This document shows, piece after piece, positions 1-5,862 of a stretch of DNA of 12,834 bases. A program made the position numbers and the translations under genes. The notes below the pieces were generated by a model that was given only the letters and a program-made list of their open reading frames with translations, was not told the origin of the DNA and made no database searches. This DNA comes from Bacteroidaceae bacterium (lineage in GTDB: Bacteria > Bacteroidota > Bacteroidia > Bacteroidales > Bacteroidaceae), in the NCBI GenBank assembly GCA_024695315.1, contig JAILIJ010000164.1:1-12834 (forward strand). The letters are read 5' to 3'. Numbering within the stretch: position 1 is the first letter of the stretch; each line of letters starts with the position of its first letter.

Positions 1-279
1 AGACAAAGCCGTCAACGTATTGTAAGTATATGAAGGAATCGGCAGACGAGTTTCAAAGTCTGAAACCTTAATTCCATGACAATCCTCACATGCTAAGGCT
101 GCCATTTTATACCTAAAATCATAATCCGCAATATCTCCATCATTTCTTTTTAGAGGATTAAGCGGAGAAACAAGAAGCCATACTTCATCAACAAGTCCCT
201 GATCAATAATAGACTGAGCTAATGAAGTATGGCCAATATGTATCGGGTTAAACGACCCACCATAAATTCCTATACGCAT
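1..279 (-). CDS. nadD: Nicotinate-nucleotide adenylyltransferase, N-terminal part (cut by window edge)
   Basis: NadD joins nicotinate mononucleotide and ATP to give deamido-NAD, a cytosolic step of NAD synthesis. Only the first 93 codons are present; the frame is open to the left edge and continues outside. The start ATG is at 279-277. The protein opens with MRIGIYGGSFNPIHIGH, the nucleotidyltransferase signature: GGSFNP at residues 7-12 and the (H/T)xGH ATP-binding motif at 14-17 (HIGH). Further matches to the family are a VWLLVSPLNPLK stretch near residues 33-44 and DFETRLPIPSYTYNTL near 74-89. It lies 78 bp downstream of yicC on the same strand and is probably co-transcribed with it. The motif identifies the nucleotidyltransferase superfamily; the assignment to NadD rather than a relative such as CoaD rests on the following residues and on the yicC neighbour. 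Confidence 0.93.
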   Translation of the reverse strand, partial: MRIGIYGGSFNPIHIGHTSLAQSIIDQGLVDEVWLLVSPLNPLKRNDGDIADYDFRYKMAALACEDCHGIKVSDFETRLPIPSYTYNTLTALS

Positions 280-357
280 AATTAAATTATGAATGAAGGA
301 TAAAACATGAAATGTTCCATCCAATTATGGATTGTTACGGAGGGCAACACCCCCAAT
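280..357 (-). other. yicC-nadD intergenic gap with three small inverted repeats
   Basis: This 78-bp gap has no gene. It carries three short hairpin-capable palindromes in tandem: GGG-N5-CCC near 342-352, ATCCA-ATTA-TGGAT at 319-332, and AACAT-GAA-ATGTT at 304-316. None is followed by a clear U-run in the minus-strand reading direction, so I do not call a terminator. They could affect mRNA processing between yicC and nadD or be chance. In several relatives I recall gmk in this position; no part of a guanylate kinase P-loop is readable here. Confidence 0.35.
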
Positions 358-1242
358 TTACATCACGTTCAAAACCTGTTCCTTTATCTGTTCAAGCTCA
401 TCCTTCATCTTAACGACGATATTCTGCATTTCAGCTTGATTTGATTTTGAACCAGTAGTATTTATTTCACGTCCCATTTCCTGAGCAATGAAACCGAGCT
501 TTTTGCCCTGTCCCTTACCATCCTTCATTGTCTCAAGGAAATAATTAAGATGATTAGTCAAACGTTGCTTTTCCTCTGAAATATCAAGCTTTTCGATATA
601 ATAAATCATCTCTTGTTCCAAACGATTCTTGTCATATTCCCCACCAATATGCTGTTCAAGAGAATCAAGAATGCGCTGACGAATTTTTTCTGTACGTTCA
701 GCCTCATAAGGTTCAATTCCTGCAAGATAAGAACGGATATTTTCGATTTTCTCAGTAAATTTCTTAGCGAGTGCCTCTCCTTCTTGCTTACGGAAATCAA
801 CAAGATTTTTAAGTGCATCCTTAAGAACCTCACTTGCCACAGCCCATTCTTCATCAGTAAGTTCCTCAACATCAGTATGAGACATTACATCTGGCATACG
901 AAGAAGAATCTTCATCCAATCATTACCGTCCTTTGACATAGTAAGTCCTAAATCATTAGACAATTCGTTGATCTGATTAAAATATCCCGTTACGATATCC
1001 TTGTTTATTGTTGAAACAGTAGCAACATCATCTTTTTCTATCCAAATATTAAGATCCACCTTACCGCGTTCAAGAGCTGCAGCTACAATCTGACGAATTT
1101 CCATCTCTTTTTCACGATATAGAGGAGCTATACGGGTTGAAAGATCTAAAGCCTTACTGTTAAGAGATTTTATCTCAACATGAATTTTCTTTCCATTATA
1201 CTCTGCTACGCTTTTTCCGTAGCCTGTCATAGACTGAATCAT
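358..1242 (-). CDS. yicC: YicC/YloC family endoribonuclease
   Basis: This 294-residue protein belongs to the YicC/YloC family, named from Escherichia coli and Bacillus subtilis members, which are cytosolic single-strand-preferring endoribonucleases. The start ATG at 1242-1240 gives the nearly invariant N-terminus MIQSMTGYGKS. The YicC-like N-terminal domain covers roughly residues 1-155, with LNSKALDLSTRIAPLY near 27-42 and ERGKVDLNIWIE near 58-69. The C-terminal DUF1732 domain covers roughly 210-294, with the family motif GKKLGFIAQEMGREINTTGSK near 246-266. Length is normal for the family (about 290 residues). It begins 19 bp outside a TAttTTTG promoter box on the same strand, so its leader is very short. 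nadD follows 78 bp downstream. The family call is firm; the RNA substrate in this organism cannot be read from the sequence. Confidence 0.95.
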   Translation of the reverse strand: MIQSMTGYGKSVAEYNGKKIHVEIKSLNSKALDLSTRIAPLYREKEMEIRQIVAAALERGKVDLNIWIEKDDVATVSTINKDIVTGYFNQINELSNDLGLTMSKDGNDWMKILLRMPDVMSHTDVEELTDEEWAVASEVLKDALKNLVDFRKQEGEALAKKFTEKIENIRSYLAGIEPYEAERTEKIRQRILDSLEQHIGGEYDKNRLEQEMIYYIEKLDISEEKQRLTNHLNYFLETMKDGKGQGKKLGFIAQEMGREINTTGSKSNQAEMQNIVVKMKDELEQIKEQVLNVM

Positions 1243-1265
1243 ATAGTTAAATCTTAATTTTTGTG

Positions 1266-1273
1266 CAAAAATA
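1266..1273 (-). promoter_or_regulatory. Predicted -7 promoter box for yicC-nadD
   Basis: Read on the minus strand, 1273-1266 is TATTTTTG, matching the Bacteroidota primary-sigma -7 consensus TAnnTTTG. Transcription would start about 7 nt further on, near 1259, leaving a leader of about 17 nt before the yicC ATG at 1242. A TTG lies 22 nt upstream of the box as a weak -33 candidate; the usual spacing is nearer 19-21, so the -33 element is uncertain. Confidence 0.6.
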
Positions 1274-1317
1274 GCGAAATTTACGGTAAAATTAGCAATG
1301 AAACGGTTCTTTATTTG

Positions 1318-1325
1318 TATTTTTG
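1318..1325 (+). promoter_or_regulatory. Predicted -7 promoter box for the tsaB operon
   Basis: Positions 1318-1325 read TATTTTTG, a full match to the Bacteroidota -7 consensus TAnnTTTG. The predicted start site is near 1332, about 22 nt before the tsaB ATG at 1354. I see no convincing TTTG -33 element 19-21 nt upstream. The box sits inside a longer open frame that extends tsaB upstream, which argues that this extension is not translated from this promoter. Confidence 0.58.
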
Positions 1326-1353
1326 CATCGTATTATGTATAAATATCATTAAG

Positions 1354-2070
1354 ATGGCAGTAATTTTACATATTGAAACTGCAACAGACGGATGCAGTGT
1401 GGCAGTAAGCCAAGATGGTGCCACAATATTTAAGATAAACAATTTTGAAGATTTAAGGAAGGGAGGACCAAAAGATACAAACCACTCAAAGAGATTAGGC
1501 GTATTTGTTGACCAAGCAATGTCATTTACAGACAGCCATGCTATACCTTTTGATGCAGTAGCAGTTAGCAGCGGCCCTGGTTCATATACAGGACTACGCA
1601 TTGGAGTATCAATGGCCAAAGGAATCTGTTACGGTCAAGACCTCAAACTCATTTCCGTACCTACACTTCAAATTCTTTGCGTACCAGTGCTACTCAAGAA
1701 CGACGATCTGCCAGAAGATGCACTCATCTGCCCTATGTTAGATGCAAGGCGAATGGAAGTATATACAGCACTCTACACAAGAGCGCTGAAACCAGTACTC
1801 GACACCACAGCTAAAGTTATTGACGAAGAATCTTTCAAAGAAGAACTTGACAAACATCCAATATATTTCTTTGGCAACGGAGCAGAGAAATGTAAGGATG
1901 TCATTAAGCACCCTAATGCACACTTCATCGACGGAGTGGAATTAGATGCTAAAAACATGGCTCCAATAGCAGAAAAGAAATTCCTGACAGAACAGTTTGA
2001 AGACGTAGCATACTTCGAACCATTCTACCTCAAGGAATTTGTCGCTACAAAAGCCAAGAAATTATTATAA
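1354..2070 (+). CDS. tsaB: tRNA N6-threonylcarbamoyladenosine (t6A) synthesis protein TsaB
   Basis: TsaB is the non-catalytic partner of the kinase-like protein TsaD in the cytosolic complex that makes t6A37 on ANN-decoding tRNAs. I chose the ATG at 1354, giving 238 residues starting MAVILHIETATDGCSVAV, the expected first beta-hairpin of the ASKHA fold (E. coli TsaB has 231). The frame stays open upstream to an in-frame ATG at 1261, but that 31-residue extension is low-complexity, unlike the family, and overlaps the predicted promoter. The hallmark SGPGSYTGLR lies at about residues 73-82, followed by GVSMAKG. The C-terminus ends in EPFYLKEFVATKAKKLL, a tail typical of Bacteroidota members as I recall them. 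It is the first gene of the plus-strand run; the DUF4290 gene follows after 36 bp. Confidence 0.94.
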   Translation: MAVILHIETATDGCSVAVSQDGATIFKINNFEDLRKGGPKDTNHSKRLGVFVDQAMSFTDSHAIPFDAVAVSSGPGSYTGLRIGVSMAKGICYGQDLKLISVPTLQILCVPVLLKNDDLPEDALICPMLDARRMEVYTALYTRALKPVLDTTAKVIDEESFKEELDKHPIYFFGNGAEKCKDVIKHPNAHFIDGVELDAKNMAPIAEKKFLTEQFEDVAYFEPFYLKEFVATKAKKLL

Positions 2071-2075
2071 TAATA

Positions 2076-2091
2076 TTGTCCAAAAGGGCAA
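2076..2091 (+). promoter_or_regulatory. Small intercistronic hairpin with AAAA loop, tsaB to DUF4290 gene
   Basis: TTGTCC (2076-2081) can pair with GGGCAA (2086-2091) across an AAAA loop, including one G-U pair. It sits between the tsaB stop and the GTG start at 2107, too far (about 18 nt) for GGG to act as a Shine-Dalgarno for that start. The core CCAAAAGGG recurs before dxr. No U-run follows, so it is not a standard terminator. Function unknown; chance is possible. Confidence 0.35.
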
Positions 2092-2106
2092 ATAACACAA
2101 CAAAAC

Positions 2107-2706
2107 GTGGATTACAATACAGATAGAACTAGACTTATCATGTCAGAATATGGACGCGGCATTCAACAAATGGTTGATTACTGTAAGTCCATTGAAAACA
2201 GAGATGAAAGATTAAAATGTGCAACTGCCATCATCAGCACCATGTCTGACATGGTGGAACAAAATGGTGATGCAGAAGATTTCCAGCAAAAACTTTGGAA
2301 TCACCTTGCACGCATAGCAAATTATGAATTAGACATAGACTATCCTGTTGAGATTGAACGAGAGGACGAAGAAGATAAGAAGCGTCAGCAAGTACCATAT
2401 CCACAAAAGAAAATCAGACGACGTCACTACGGTGCAATACTCGAATCCCTCACAAAGAAGATAATGGAAATTGAGGATGAAGACAAACGGGAGGAGCTTG
2501 CAGAACAAGTTGCAAACCAAATGAAACGTAGTCTTGCATACTGGGATATAGATGTCATGAGCGATGCAAAAGTTGCTGATGACCTTGCGGATTACACCAA
2601 CGACATGATACAACTCGATCCTGAGAAATTCCAATTCGTCACAGACGGCGAATTGTTGAGCAATCTCATTTCTACGTCTATCACAAAGAAAAAGAAGAAA
2701 AAATAA
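2107..2706 (+). CDS. DUF4290 family protein, function unknown
   Basis: This 199-residue protein matches DUF4290, a family I know only from Bacteroidota and with no established function. It begins with GTG at 2107: the resulting MDYNTDR start fits the M(E/D)YNT opening of the family, while the next ATG (2140) would remove conserved residues. Family-like stretches are EYGRGIQQMVDYCKSIENR near residues 14-32 and KLWNHLARIANYELDIDYP near 63-81. The protein is charged and probably mostly helical, with an acidic/basic run EIEREDEEDKKRQQ near 83-96 and a six-lysine C-terminus. No signal peptide or membrane segment is seen, so it is likely cytosolic. It lies between tsaB (36 bp) and murA (21 bp), suggesting co-transcription. 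The lysine tail is coded by an A-rich tract near 2687-2704, where a sequencing or slippage error would alter the C-terminus. Confidence 0.86.
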   Translation: MDYNTDRTRLIMSEYGRGIQQMVDYCKSIENRDERLKCATAIISTMSDMVEQNGDAEDFQQKLWNHLARIANYELDIDYPVEIEREDEEDKKRQQVPYPQKKIRRRHYGAILESLTKKIMEIEDEDKREELAEQVANQMKRSLAYWDIDVMSDAKVADDLADYTNDMIQLDPEKFQFVTDGELLSNLISTSITKKKKKK

Positions 2707-2727
2707 AATTAACACCCTATATCTAAT

Positions 2728-4035
2728 ATGGCTCAATTTATCATTGAAGGCGGACATAAACTACATGGGGAAATTATCCCACAAGGAGCAAAAAACGAAG
2801 CTCTAGAAGTTCTATGCGCCACACTACTCACTAGCGAACCTGTTATAATGAGGAACGTTCCCGACATTCTTGACGTGAACAATCTCATCAACCTAATGAG
2901 CAAGATGGGAGTTAAAGTCATGAAAATAGGGGCCAACGACTGGCAATTCCAATCTGACAACCTCGACACGGAATTTATCACAAGCATGGATTTCGTCAAA
3001 AGTTGCAGTGCACTACGAGGATCTATACTGCTCCTTGGACCTCAACTCGCACGTTTTCATAAAGCTTGTGTTGCTAAACCTGGAGGTGACCAAATAGGAC
3101 GAAGAAGACTCGACACACATTTCATTGGAGTTCAAGAATTAGGTGCTAAATTCCATCACAATACAGAACGTGGAGTCTATGAGATTGATGCCCACACTCT
3201 AAAAGGAAAATACATTTTGCTCGATGAAGCATCTGTAACAGGTACAGCCAACATCATCATGACTGCCGTACTTGCTGAAGGCACCACAACAATATACAAT
3301 GCCGCATGCGAACCATACATCCAACAGCTCTGTAAGATGCTGAACAAAATGGGAGCAAAAATATCAGGCATAGCATCTAACTTTATCACCATAGAAGGCG
3401 TAAAGGAACTCCACGGATGTGAACATACCATACTGCCCGACATGATTGAAGTAGGCTCATTCATTGGTATGGCTGCCATGACAGGAAGCGAACTGACAAT
3501 TAAAAATGTGTCTTTCGACGACCTCGGTATCATTCCTGCCACTTTCCGCCGACTAGGAATAAAACTTGAACGAAAAGGTGATGACATATACATTCCACAA
3601 CAAGACCATTACGAAGTAGAATCATATATGGACGGTAGCATCATGACATTTGCCGATGCACCATGGCCAGGACTAACACCTGACCTTCTTAGCGTGATTC
3701 TCGTCGTAGCAACACAGGCCAAGGGAAGCGTACTCATACACCAAAAGATGTTCGAAAGCCGACTGTTCTTTGTCGACAAACTCATAGACATGGGAGCACA
3801 GATAATATTATGTGACCCTCACCGAGCTGTAGTCATCGGACACGACAATCAATTTAAGCTTCGCGGTTCAAGGATGTCATCGCCTGATATTCGTGCAGGT
3901 ATAGCCCTACTCATCGCTGCTATGAGTGCAAAAGGCACAAGCATCATTAGCAACATCGAGCAGATTGATAGAGGATATGAAAATATCGAAGCTCGACTCA
4001 CTGCACTCGGAGCAAATATAAAACGAATAAATTGA
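2728..4035 (+). CDS. murA: UDP-N-acetylglucosamine 1-carboxyvinyltransferase (MurA), Asp-type active site
   Basis: MurA transfers enolpyruvate from PEP to UDP-GlcNAc, the first committed step of peptidoglycan synthesis, in the cytosol. The 435-residue length is close to the usual 420-435. Visible family features are QGAKNEAL near residues 19-26 (containing the PEP-binding Lys), the active-site loop KPGGDQIGRRRLDTH at 117-131, TPDLLS (general-base Asp region), and a C-terminal DIRAG and IDRGYENIEARLTALGANI segment. The residue matching E. coli Cys115 is Asp121 (codon 3088-3090). Asp at this site is active but not alkylated by fosfomycin in characterised enzymes such as that of Mycobacterium tuberculosis, so fosfomycin insensitivity is predicted. 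The start ATG lies 21 bp after the DUF4290 gene, with no evident Shine-Dalgarno. The product could in principle be a second paralogue (MurA2/MurZ), but only one copy is in this window. Confidence 0.96.
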   Translation: MAQFIIEGGHKLHGEIIPQGAKNEALEVLCATLLTSEPVIMRNVPDILDVNNLINLMSKMGVKVMKIGANDWQFQSDNLDTEFITSMDFVKSCSALRGSILLLGPQLARFHKACVAKPGGDQIGRRRLDTHFIGVQELGAKFHHNTERGVYEIDAHTLKGKYILLDEASVTGTANIIMTAVLAEGTTTIYNAACEPYIQQLCKMLNKMGAKISGIASNFITIEGVKELHGCEHTILPDMIEVGSFIGMAAMTGSELTIKNVSFDDLGIIPATFRRLGIKLERKGDDIYIPQQDHYEVESYMDGSIMTFADAPWPGLTPDLLSVILVVATQAKGSVLIHQKMFESRLFFVDKLIDMGAQIILCDPHRAVVIGHDNQFKLRGSRMSSPDIRAGIALLIAAMSAKGTSIISNIEQIDRGYENIEARLTALGANIKRIN

Positions 4036-4052
4036 TAGATAACTCAAGTTTC

Positions 4053-4076
4053 GCAAGTTCGGCAAAACTCACTTGC
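4053..4076 (+). promoter_or_regulatory. Hairpin-capable inverted repeat in the murA-rimM gap
   Basis: GCAAGT (4053-4058) can pair with ACTTGC (4071-4076) around a 12-nt loop; a competing fold pairs AGTTT (4047-4051) with AAACT (4065-4069). An A-run (4078-4085), not a T-run, follows on the plus strand, so intrinsic termination toward rimM is not supported. This 88-bp gap is the longest in the housekeeping run and could separate transcripts. Structure is possible; role unknown. Confidence 0.3.
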
Positions 4077-4123
4077 TAAAAAAAAGAATGAAACTTAAAT
4101 AAATAAGTATTGGCCTCATAAAT

Positions 4124-4648
4124 ATGATTAGAAAAGAAGACGTATACCAAATAGGTCGAATCACAAAGACACATGGACTAAATGGAGAAGTGAATTTCAA
4201 TTTCACTGATGACATCTTCGACAGAATAGATGCCGACTATCTCATTTGTGAAATAGACGGTATACTCGTACCTTTCTTCATTGAGGAATACAGATTCAGA
4301 AGCGACACTACTGCATTGGTAAAATTTGAAGATTTAGACTCAGCCGATGCCGTACAATTCCTCGTCAACTGCGACGTATATTTAGAAAATAAATACGTAT
4401 CGGAATCGGACGAAGATGAAGTATCGCTCAACTATTTCATAGGATTTAAAATGATTGACGGTGACAATAACAAGGAAATCGGAACCATCACTGACATTGA
4501 TGACAACACCGAAAACTGGCTATTCATCGTCGAAAGATCAAACGGGGAAGAAGTGATGATTCCTGCTCATGAAGAATTTATCGCATCCATCGATCAAGAA
4601 AATAAAACCATGACTATGGATCTTCCACTTGGTATATTAGACTTATAA
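4124..4648 (+). CDS. rimM: Ribosome maturation factor RimM
   Basis: RimM binds ribosomal protein S19 and helps assemble the head of the 30S subunit in the cytosol. The 174-residue length is normal. The N-terminal RimM beta-barrel covers roughly residues 6-95 and opens with the conserved YQIGRITKTHGLNGEVNF (about 8-25). The C-terminal PRC-barrel covers about 100-174, with LNYFIGFKMID, then NTENWLFIV and MIPAHEEFIASID, ending in LPLGILDL. The ATG at 4124 is used; the next in-frame Met is deep in the PRC domain. It follows murA by 88 bp and precedes dxr by 29 bp. In most proteobacteria rimM sits with rpsP-trmD-rplS; the murA-rimM-dxr-rseP setting here is a Bacteroidales arrangement as I recall it. 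The protein is strongly acidic. Confidence 0.95.
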   Translation: MIRKEDVYQIGRITKTHGLNGEVNFNFTDDIFDRIDADYLICEIDGILVPFFIEEYRFRSDTTALVKFEDLDSADAVQFLVNCDVYLENKYVSESDEDEVSLNYFIGFKMIDGDNNKEIGTITDIDDNTENWLFIVERSNGEEVMIPAHEEFIASIDQENKTMTMDLPLGILDL

Positions 4649-4654
4649 TACACG

Positions 4655-4669
4655 ATACCAAAAGGGTAT
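4655..4669 (+). promoter_or_regulatory. Small intercistronic hairpin / possible Shine-Dalgarno before dxr
   Basis: ATACC (4655-4659) can pair with GGTAT (4665-4669) around an AAAAG loop. The loop side contains AAAAGGG, ending 11 nt before the dxr ATG at 4678, so it could act as a weak ribosome-binding site in an otherwise SD-poor region, with the hairpin masking it. It shares the CCAAAAGGG core with the hairpin at 2076-2091 while the arms differ in sequence. Confidence 0.35.
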
Positions 4670-4677
4670 AAACAGAT

Positions 4678-5817
4678 ATGAAAAGAATTTGCATATTAGG
4701 TTCAACAGGCAGCATAGGTACACAGGCCCTTGACGTAATTGAGGAACATAGCGACCTGTATGAAGCATACGTACTTACTGCATACAATAACACCGACCTA
4801 ATCATAAAACAAGCTCGCAAGTTTAAGCCTGAGGCTGTAGTTATTGCGAATGAAAACAACTATAACACAGTCAAGGAAGCACTCAGCGACCTTCCTATAA
4901 AAGTTTACGCTGGAAAAAAAGCACTCTGTGACGTCGTTCAAGACCAAAATGTAGATATCGTACTTGCCTCAATGGTAGGATTTGCAGGACTTGAACCTAC
5001 AATAGCTGCTATAAAAGCTAAGAAAACTATTGCCTTAGCCAACAAAGAGACTCTTGTCGTTGCCGGCGATTTGATCACCAAACTAGCAACAGAATATCAA
5101 GTTCCGATCTTACCTGTAGATTCTGAACACTCTGCGATATTTCAATGTCTGGAACCAGGCAATAAGATTGACAAGATACTCTTGACATGTAGTGGAGGAC
5201 CATTCAGAAAGTTCAACAAGGAACAGCTGAAGACTGTCACTAAGGCCGATGCTCTTGCCCACCCAACTTGGAACATGGGCGCAAAGATCACTATCGACTC
5301 AGCCACTCTCATGAACAAGGGCTTTGAAGTAATAGAAGCAAAATGGCTTTTTGGAGTCACACCAGACAAGATACAGGTTGTCGTACACCCCCAAAGTGTC
5401 ATACACTCAGCCGTACAGTTTGAAGACGGAGCCGTAAAAGCACAGCTTGGAGTACCCGATATGCGTCTGCCTATACAGTATGCTTTCTCCTACCCTAAGC
5501 GTCTCACACTTTCAGGCAACAGACTCGATCTGTTCCAGACACGTGACCTCACATTCGAAGAACCAGACACCGACCGTTTCCCTTGTCTTGCTCTTGCATA
5601 CGAGGCTCTCCACCAAGGAGGAAATATGCCATGTATAGTAAACGCAGCAAACGAAATCGTCAATAGGGCTTTCATCGAAGACAAGATTCCTTACACAAGG
5701 ATTAGCGAAGTCATTGAGGAGACAATGAAAAAAATTGCTTATAGCACCGACAATTCACTCGAGGCCTACCTAAACACCGACAAGGAGGCCAGAGCCTACG
5801 CTGCAAGCATAATCTAA
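4678..5817 (+). CDS. dxr: 1-deoxy-D-xylulose 5-phosphate reductoisomerase (Dxr/IspC)
   Basis: Dxr converts 1-deoxy-D-xylulose 5-phosphate to 2-C-methyl-D-erythritol 4-phosphate with NADPH, the first committed step of the MEP isoprenoid pathway, in the cytosol. The 379-residue length is slightly below E. coli (398), as is common. The Rossmann NADPH motif GSTGSIGTQALDV is at residues 8-20. LANKETLV follows near 121-128. The metal ligands are visible as Asp148 and Glu150 in PVDSEHS and Glu217 in MNKGFE; Asn213 and Lys214 precede the last. The flexible-loop and substrate region VHPQSVIHS and GVPDMRLPIQYA are intact, as is the C-terminal ANEIVNRAFIEDKIPYTRI segment. The ATG at 4678 puts the NADPH motif at the expected N-terminal position. 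It is flanked by rimM (29 bp) and rseP (45 bp). Fosmidomycin is the known inhibitor of the family. Confidence 0.97.
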   Translation: MKRICILGSTGSIGTQALDVIEEHSDLYEAYVLTAYNNTDLIIKQARKFKPEAVVIANENNYNTVKEALSDLPIKVYAGKKALCDVVQDQNVDIVLASMVGFAGLEPTIAAIKAKKTIALANKETLVVAGDLITKLATEYQVPILPVDSEHSAIFQCLEPGNKIDKILLTCSGGPFRKFNKEQLKTVTKADALAHPTWNMGAKITIDSATLMNKGFEVIEAKWLFGVTPDKIQVVVHPQSVIHSAVQFEDGAVKAQLGVPDMRLPIQYAFSYPKRLTLSGNRLDLFQTRDLTFEEPDTDRFPCLALAYEALHQGGNMPCIVNAANEIVNRAFIEDKIPYTRISEVIEETMKKIAYSTDNSLEAYLNTDKEARAYAASII

Positions 5818-5862
5818 ACGTAAGAAAATAAAATAGTAGCAACACATATAAACTCAGTAATT

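Noticed and set aside
1261..1353. In-frame upstream extension of tsaB from ATG 1261 (31 extra residues)
   Set aside because: The added residues do not resemble TsaB, the family's conserved start MAVILHIET begins at 1354, and the extension covers the predicted promoter.
2329..2757. Minus-strand open frame of about 142 codons opposite the DUF4290 gene
   Set aside because: It is antisense to the DUF4290 gene and crosses into the murA start; its Phe/Leu-rich product is what the complement of Lys/Glu-rich coding gives. No family features.
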